Of a stretch of 64,000 nt of DNA, positions 56,452-64,000 are shown piece by piece; the first letter of the stretch is position 1, and each line of letters begins with the position of its first letter. The notes beneath the pieces were generated by a model that had not been told where the DNA came from, did not search any database, and was given only the letters and a program-made list of their open reading frames with translations. The position numbers were made by a program, and so were the translations under genes. Location: NCBI GenBank assembly GCA_947453725.1, contig CANGHH010000011.1:88820-152819 (forward strand), read 5' to 3'. This DNA is from Betaproteobacteria bacterium (GTDB lineage Bacteria > Pseudomonadota > Gammaproteobacteria > Burkholderiales > Burkholderiaceae_C).

Positions 56452-57567
56452 TCAGTGGGTGTCGATGGGGTAGGTGCCCAGCACCTTGAAGTAGGCGCAG
56501 GCGGCGCGCAATTCCTGCAGCGCGGCGCTCACCGGCGGCTCGTCGGGGTGGCCCTGCAGGTCGACATAGAAGTAGTACTCCCATTGACCCGAGCGCGCCG
56601 GGCGCGACTCGAAGCGGCTCATCGAGACGCCGTGGTTCTTCAGCGGCACCAGCATGTCGTGCACGGCACCCGGGCGGTTGCTGACCGAGACCACCAGGCT
56701 GGTGCAGTCCTTGCCCGAAGCCTTGGGTGCCGGGTGGCGGTCGGGGTGGGTGACGATGGCGAATCGGGTGCGGTTGTGGGCGTCGTCCTGGATCGCCGGT
56801 GCGACCACGTGCAGGCCGTACTCGGCCGCCGCGCGCTGGCTGGCGATGCCCGCGCAGTCGGCGTCCAGGCTGGCCAGGCGGGCCCCTTCGGCATTGCTGG
56901 AGACCGGGCGGCGCTCGGCGTCGGGCAGGTGGTGGCTGAGCCAGCGGTGGCATTGCGCCAGCGCCTGCGGGTGCGCGCAGACGGCCTTCACGCCGTCCAG
57001 GCTGTCGGTCTTGCGCATCAGGTTGTGACGGACCATCAGGCTGGTCTCGCCGATGATGAACAGCGGCGTCGTCAGGAACAGGTCGAGCGAGCGGGCGACC
57101 ACGCCTTCGGTCGAGTTCTCGACCGGCACGACGCCGAAATCGGCCGCGCCCGAGGTCGTGGCGTGCATCACTTCGTCGATGCTGGCGCACAGCACGCGAA
57201 CGATGGACGCGCCGAAAAAGCCCAGCGCCGCCTCTTCGCTGAAGGTGCCGGCCGGGCCCAGGTAGGCCACGCGCGTCGGCGTTTCCAGCGCCCGGCTGGC
57301 CGACATGATCTCGCGCCAGATCGGCGCCACGCACTCGTTGGGCAGCGGGCCGCCATTGACCGCTTTCAGGCCGTTGATGACCTGGGCTTCGCGCTCGGGG
57401 CGGAAGACCACCGAGCCCTCTTTCTTTTTCAGCTCGCCGACTTCCAGCGCCAGCCTGGCGCGGCGGTTCAGCAGGGCCAGCAGTTCGCGGTCGACGGCAT
57501 CGATGCGGTCGCGCAGTGCCAGCAAGCCCGTGGCGGGGGCTGCGCTCGCAGGGTGGTTGTCGGCCAT
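56452..57567 (-). CDS. pheA: bifunctional chorismate mutase / prephenate dehydratase (P-protein)
   Basis: A 371-residue enzyme. Residues about 15-95 are chorismate mutase (LRDRIDAVDRELLALLNRRARLALEVGELKK), about 105-280 prephenate dehydratase (YLGPAGTFSEEAA, VPVENSTEGVV), and about 295-365 an ACT domain (VVSVSNRPGAVHDML, ESRPARSGQWEYYFYVD) that gives phenylalanine feedback control. Start MADNHPASAAP at 57567; upstream frame extension rejected. Confidence 0.95.
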   Translation of the reverse strand: MADNHPASAAPATGLLALRDRIDAVDRELLALLNRRARLALEVGELKKKEGSVVFRPEREAQVINGLKAVNGGPLPNECVAPIWREIMSASRALETPTRVAYLGPAGTFSEEAALGFFGASIVRVLCASIDEVMHATTSGAADFGVVPVENSTEGVVARSLDLFLTTPLFIIGETSLMVRHNLMRKTDSLDGVKAVCAHPQALAQCHRWLSHHLPDAERRPVSSNAEGARLASLDADCAGIASQRAAAEYGLHVVAPAIQDDAHNRTRFAIVTHPDRHPAPKASGKDCTSLVVSVSNRPGAVHDMLVPLKNHGVSMSRFESRPARSGQWEYYFYVDLQGHPDEPPVSAALQELRAACAYFKVLGTYPIDTH

Positions 57568-57586
57568 GGGCAGCGCAGCGGCCCGG

Positions 57587-58164
57587 CTACTTCTTCGTCG
57601 GGGCGGTGGCCTTCGGCGCTGAAGCCGCAGCCGCTGGCGCCGTGCCCAGGCGTTGGCCCACCGACGCCTGCAGCGCGCGCAGCCGCGGCTCGACCTCGGC
57701 CCGCGTCTCGGCAACCAGCTTTTCGCTGAGCGAACGCTGCATGTCGGGGAACAGGGACTGGAACTTCTTGATCGTCGGCGATTCGAGCATCGTCACGACC
57801 TGACGCAGTTCGTCTTCGCTGAGCCGTTCATCGAGCACGATGCCCAGCGTCGACGGTGCCAGCTTGACGGCCCGCTCGCGCACGATGGCGCCGGTCTCTT
57901 CGGCGTACTTGCGCAAGTCGGCCTGGATGTCCTGGGTCAGCGCGTCGCGCCGTTCGGCTGGCAGGCGTTGCAGGGCCTGGCTGGCCTGCTGCCCGAGTTG
58001 CATCGCCGGCTGTTCGACCAGCATGCGGGCGGCGTTTTCGATGTCCGGCTGCTGCAGTTTCAGCACCTTGGCGATCAGTTCCTTCTTCGCCGGGCTGGCA
58101 GTGGACTGCGCTTGCGCAGAGCCGGCCACCGCAATTGCGGCGGCCATCAGGGTCGTCTTCAACA

Positions 58165-58165
<1 letters not shown>
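57587..58165 (-). CDS. DUF2059 domain exported protein
   Basis: A 192-residue protein with a signal peptide (1-20, ending AQAQ). The DUF2059 core includes LSEDELRQVVTMLESPTIKKFQSLFPDM. The tail is Ala/Pro/Lys rich. Function unknown, probably periplasmic. Its ATG shares a base with the gyrA stop codon (TGATG), so it is coupled to gyrA. Here it occupies the place where related genomes usually carry serC. Confidence 0.9.
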
Positions 58166-60804
<2,639 letters not shown>

Positions 60805-61066
60805 GCGCACACAGGTTGAGAACGGGCTCCGAGCCAAGCTTGCAACGGAGGAGCGACGCGCATTCTAAGGGCCCGCGCTTGTCGCGGCTTTGCAACAAGG
60901 CCAGTCAGATCTCCGCGTGCCAGCCGCAGAATGTCGGCGGGCCTGGGGCCTATGGCACAATATTTTGTCGATGGTCGGCTCGCACGGCAGTGGGGATTTG
61001 TCCGTGCGTCCCGCCAGTCCATCAGACGTTTCGCAGGCGACTGCGGCTTTCCTCGAGAGGAGAATC

Positions 61067-61759
61067 ATGAAGAAATTGAACAAGGTTGCGGTGCTTTTTG
61101 CAGCCGCTGCACTGGGTGCGCCCATCGCCGCCTTCGCGCAAGCGAAGACGGTTGACAACTGGGTCGCTGCCGACGGCACCGTCTGGAAGAACGGCACCAA
61201 CGAACTGTGCTGGCGTGATACGGGCTGGACCCCGGCCACGGCCAAGGCCGAGTGCGACGGCGCGATCAAGCCGCCGCCCCCGCCTGCGCCGGCGCCGCCC
61301 CCGCCGGTCGCCCCGCCGCCTCCGCCGGTCGCTCCGCCGCCCCCGCCGGTCGTCGTGCCGCCCGTGGTGGCGCCGCCGCCGGTTGTCGTGGCACCGGTGC
61401 AGGAAAAGGTTACCTTCGCCGCTGACGCCTACTTCGACTTCGACAAGTCGAAGCTCAAGCCCGAAGGCGAGGCCAAGCTGGCTGACTTGGTCGACAAGAC
61501 CAAGGGTGTGAATCTGGAAGTCATCATCGCGGTCGGCCACACCGACATCGTTGGCGCCGACGGCTACAACCAGAAGCTGTCGATCGCCCGTGCCGAAGCC
61601 GTCAAGTCCTTCCTGACCAGCAAGGGCATCGAGAAGAACCGGGTCTACACCGAAGGCAAGGGCTCGAAGCAGCCGGCCGCCGACAACAAGACCTCCGAAG
61701 GCCGCGCGAAGAACCGTCGCGTGGAAGTCGAGGTCGTCGGTACCCGCGCCAAGAAGTGA
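61067..61759 (+). CDS. ompA: OmpA family outer-membrane protein
   Basis: A 230-residue exported protein with an excellent ribosome binding site (GAGAGGAG). Signal peptide about 1-24; a short N-terminal part [24 protein letters not shown] with a Cys pair; a Pro-rich linker (about residues 67-110); and a C-terminal OmpA peptidoglycan-binding domain ([37 protein letters not shown]). Short compared with E. coli OmpA because there is no eight-strand barrel. A long leader (over 100 bases) separates it from gyrA. Confidence 0.94.
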   Translation: MKKLNKVAVLFAAAALGAPIAAFAQAKTVDNWVAADGTVWKNGTNELCWRDTGWTPATAKAECDGAIKPPPPPAPAPPPPVAPPPPPVAPPPPPVVVPPVVAPPPVVVAPVQEKVTFAADAYFDFDKSKLKPEGEAKLADLVDKTKGVNLEVIIAVGHTDIVGADGYNQKLSIARAEAVKSFLTSKGIEKNRVYTEGKGSKQPAADNKTSEGRAKNRRVEVEVVGTRAKK

Positions 61760-61790
61760 GCGCTGCGGCGCTGACGCCGCTGCCGCCCGA

Positions 61791-61814
61791 AACCCCGCCC
61801 AGGCGGGGTTTTTT
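61791..61814 (+). terminator. intrinsic terminator of ompA
   Basis: A perfect stem AACCCCGCC and GGCGGGGTT with a 2-base loop (CA) followed by a run of T. Thirty-one bases after the ompA stop. Confidence 0.93.
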
Positions 61815-61886
61815 ACTGCCTGCCGCGTTCAATGGCTTCCTGGCGCACCGGCGCCACAGGCGCGCATCCATGGGTACCATCGCGGC

Positions 61887-62588
61887 ATGAGCAACGTCGA
61901 CGCACAAGAACTGGCCAAATTCAGCGAATTGGCCCATCGCTGGTGGGATCCTGAAAGCGAATTCCGGCCGCTGCACCAGATCAACCCGCTGCGCCTGGAG
62001 TGGATCGACGCCCTGGCGGGCCTGGCCGGCAAGCGGGTGCTGGATGTCGGCTGCGGTGGCGGCATCCTGGCCGAAGCCATGGCTCGGCGTGCCGCGCATG
62101 TCACGGGCATCGACCTGGCGGCCAAGCCGCTGGGTGTGGCCCGACTGCACGCGCTGGAAGCCGGGGTCGGCAACCTCGACTACCGCGAGATCGCCACCGA
62201 GGCGCTGGCCGTCGCAGTGCCCGGCACTTTCGACGTCGTGACCTGCATGGAAATGCTCGAACACGTGCCCGATCCGTCGGCTGTGGTTCGGGCCTGTTCG
62301 GCCTTGGTCAAGCCGGGCGGTTGGGTCTTCTTTTCGACCCTGAACCGCAACCCCAAGTCTTTCCTGTTCGCCATCCTGGGCGCCGAGTACCTGCTGCGGC
62401 TGCTGCCACGGGGCACCCATGAATACGCGCGCTTCATCCGCCCCAGCGAGCTGTCGCGCTGGGCCCGGGATTGCGGACTGTCCGCGCAGGACAGCCGGGG
62501 CATGGCCTACAACCCGGTGACGCGCCGCTATTCGCTGTCCGCCGACACCAGCGTCAATTACCTCGTGGCCTGCCGCATGGCGGCTTGA
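61887..62588 (+). CDS. ubiG: ubiquinone biosynthesis O-methyltransferase
   Basis: A 233-residue SAM-dependent methyltransferase doing both O-methylations in ubiquinone synthesis. [29 protein letters not shown] and [17 protein letters not shown] are diagnostic; [23 protein letters not shown] follows. Six bases before gph, so one transcript. Confidence 0.96.
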   Translation: MSNVDAQELAKFSELAHRWWDPESEFRPLHQINPLRLEWIDALAGLAGKRVLDVGCGGGILAEAMARRAAHVTGIDLAAKPLGVARLHALEAGVGNLDYREIATEALAVAVPGTFDVVTCMEMLEHVPDPSAVVRACSALVKPGGWVFFSTLNRNPKSFLFAILGAEYLLRLLPRGTHEYARFIRPSELSRWARDCGLSAQDSRGMAYNPVTRRYSLSADTSVNYLVACRMAA

Positions 62589-62594
62589 GGACCG

Positions 62595-63260
62595 ATGGGT
62601 CAGCCCATTGCGGCGGTGCTGTTCGACCTGGACGGCACGCTGATCGACAGTGCGCCCGACTTGGCCAGTTCGGTCAACGCCATGTTGCTGCAGCGCGGAC
62701 AGGCGGCGCTGCCTTACGCGGCGCTGCGGCCGCATGCCGGCTCGGGCGCGCGCGGCATGCTCGGCGTCGCCTTTGGTGTGCTGCCGGCAATGAGCGGCTA
62801 CGAATTGCTCAAGGACGAGTTCTACCGCGCCTACGAAGTGCGCATGCTGGAACAGACGCAACTGTTCGACAAGGTGGCGGGGCTGCTCGATGCCCTGGAC
62901 GCTCGCTCCATGCCCTGGGGCATCGTGACCAACAAGGCCCTGCGTTTTGCGCAGCCCGGCGCGCAGGCTTCAGGGCTGCTGCCGCGAGCCCGCGCGCTGG
63001 TGGCGGGTGACAGCACGCCGCACACCAAGCCGCATCCCGCGCCCCTGCTGGAAGCCGCTCGTCGCATGGGCCTGGCGCCCGAGCGTTGCGTCTATGTCGG
63101 CGACGACCCGCGCGACATCCAGGCCGGTCGAGCTGCCGGCATGGCCACGCTGGCAGCCGCCTGGGGCTATCTCGGCCCTGACAGTCCACCGCAGGCCTGG
63201 GGTGCCGATCAGGTCCTCGATCATCCGAGCCAGCTCTTGCATTGGCTCGATCTGCCCTAA
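62595..63260 (+). CDS. gph: HAD-family phosphatase, probable phosphoglycolate phosphatase
   Basis: A 221-residue HAD hydrolase. Motif 1 is FDLDGTLIDSAPD, motif 2 IVTNK and motif 4 VYVGDDPRDI. Placement after ubiG is the usual gph position in this order and supports removal of phosphoglycolate. Substrate is inferred from family and context. Confidence 0.9.
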   Translation: MGQPIAAVLFDLDGTLIDSAPDLASSVNAMLLQRGQAALPYAALRPHAGSGARGMLGVAFGVLPAMSGYELLKDEFYRAYEVRMLEQTQLFDKVAGLLDALDARSMPWGIVTNKALRFAQPGAQASGLLPRARALVAGDSTPHTKPHPAPLLEAARRMGLAPERCVYVGDDPRDIQAGRAAGMATLAAAWGYLGPDSPPQAWGADQVLDHPSQLLHWLDLP

Positions 63261-63272
63261 ACTCTGGGTTCT

Positions 63273-63646
63273 GGGACCGACTTGGCTTCGACGTGGGTTC
63301 GGAGTCGGCGCAGGGCATGTCGAGCACCAGTTCGCTCGTAAAACCACTGGAAACAAAGTAACTGCGAACGATCAAACGTACGCCCTCGCCGCTTAAAACC
63401 GGTGAGCCTCGCAACAGCTTGTCTATGGGCTGGGTTTGAGGTCGAAAGACCGATAGCTGCGAGGTCATACACATAGGCTCGTTCTGCTGCGTGTCATTCG
63501 CAGTGGACCTAAAACCAAATGACTCGGGGTTCAGGTAGCGTGCTGCTGCGCGATCTGAGGCTTTAAATCCAAATCAGACAGCTACACATGTAGAACTGTC
63601 CGGCAATGGCTTGCGGACGGGGGTTCGATTCCCCCCGGTTCCACCA
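63273..63646 (+). ncRNA. ssrA: transfer-messenger RNA (tmRNA)
   Basis: The tRNA-like ends pair: GGGACC at the 5' end with GGTTCC before the encoded CCA at 63644-63646; the T-arm GGGTTCGATTCCCC is visible. The tag reading frame at 63364-63396 reads ANDQTYALAA and stops at TAA, matching the pattern of betaproteobacterial tags (AND...ALAA). Rescues stalled ribosomes together with SmpB. It follows gph by 12 bases and ends in its own terminator. Confidence 0.96.
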
Positions 63647-63677
63647 GTCAAGGCTCCGCAAGGGGCCAGAAACGACG

Positions 63678-63713
63678 AAACCCCTATGTCAATCAACGAC
63701 TTAGGGGTTTTTT
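63678..63713 (+). terminator. intrinsic terminator of tmRNA
   Basis: Stem AAACCCCTA and TAGGGGTTT, loop of 15, followed by further T residues; 31 bases beyond the tmRNA CCA end. Confidence 0.92.
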
Positions 63714-63852
63714 CATGTCCGCATGGGACGCAGGTGGCGTCACTGGCACCTGTTGGCTGGCCGGGTGACTCGCTTCAGTTGGGTGATTGAGCCGGGCGGC
63801 TTGCGCGGATCGGCCGCTTTTGTGACTGTATGGATGTAAGGGGTATCCTGTT

Positions 63853-63957
63853 GCGTGGTACCTGACCAACCAAAAGAGCGGCGTGAGCGCTCTGGGCTTG
63901 CAGCGGGTGCTGGGGCTGGGCGGTTACGAGACGGCCTGGACGATGTTGCACCGCTTC
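63853..63957 (+). pseudogene. fragment of an IS1595-family transposase
   Basis: The frame reads AWYLTNQKSGVSALGLQRV followed by LGLGGYETAWTMLHRF, the conserved stretch after the zinc-ribbon of IS1595-type transposases. It has no start and hits a stop just upstream (TGA 13 codons before), so it is a truncated remnant. After 63957 the family sequence breaks off; a second open frame from 63962 to the edge (EQVVPFVQASIEA) has unknown identity. It is the first thing after the tmRNA, a frequent target of integrating elements. Confidence 0.6.
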
Positions 63958-64000
63958 GGCCGAACAAGTGGTGCCGTTCGTGCAGGCCAGCATCGAAGCC

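Overview
The window is high-GC DNA from a betaproteobacterium of the order Burkholderiales. The best fit is the Comamonadaceae/Sphaerotilaceae side (Rubrivivax, Leptothrix and relatives). Evidence for this is the DUF2145, DUF2059 and DUF4254 proteins, the fused AroA-Cmk, the gene run gyrA...pheA-tyrA-aroA/cmk-rpsA-ihfB-lapA-lapB, the ompA-ubiG-gph-ssrA run and the PEP-CTERM protein. This placement comes from recognising gene families, not from a search.

Layout. 1-5.8 kb: small exported proteins, an alpha/beta hydrolase coupled to a MetY enzyme, a CBS-domain protein, chorismate synthase and a small membrane protein. 5.9-14.2 kb: a PAS-GGDEF-EAL protein, an RND efflux pump (membrane fusion protein plus permease) and a receptor-like membrane protein with no signalling domain. 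14.4-20.8 kb: the glycine cleavage operon, read leftward from a tandem glycine riboswitch as gcvT-gcvH-gcvP-sdaA, which turns glycine into C1 units and serine and then pyruvate. 20.8-29.6 kb: an accessory redox locus. A leftward operon holds a small cytochrome c, an MtrA/DmsE-type decaheme cytochrome and an MtrB/PioB-type outer-membrane porin. A rightward group holds a cytochrome b561, a 7TM histidine kinase, an OmpR-type regulator and a 93-residue b561-derived miniprotein. 29.7-41.6 kb: CoA-binding protein, second MetY, unknown membrane protein, acyl-CoA ligase and enoyl-CoA hydratase, TrhO, RluA-type pseudouridine synthase, class-V aminotransferase with EgtD, PEP-CTERM protein and a second TrhO. 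41.6-51.6 kb: dnaE, a patatin, a ComEA-like protein, and lipopolysaccharide functions (two GT9 transferases, DUF4254, LapB, LapA) plus ihfB. 51.7-60.8 kb (leftward): rpsA, aroA/cmk, tyrA, pheA, DUF2059 protein and gyrA. 61-64 kb: ompA, ubiG, gph, tmRNA, then a transposase remnant at the edge.

The most interesting signal is in the redox locus. Four copies of a direct repeat, TTAA-N7-TTAA with an exact 11-bp period, lie in its non-coding DNA. Two of them stand at the same distance from a GATAGT/CATAGT -10-like box and from the start codon, one in front of cytochrome b561 and one in front of the miniprotein. The miniprotein matches b561 without gaps over residues 1-46, keeps the helix-1 histidine and shares the last residues, but lacks the middle helices. 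I read this as a small regulon, probably run by the resident two-component system, controlling an extracellular or outer-membrane electron conduit. The regulatory link and the direction of electron flow are inferred. No CRISPR array, complete insertion sequence or tRNA gene was seen.
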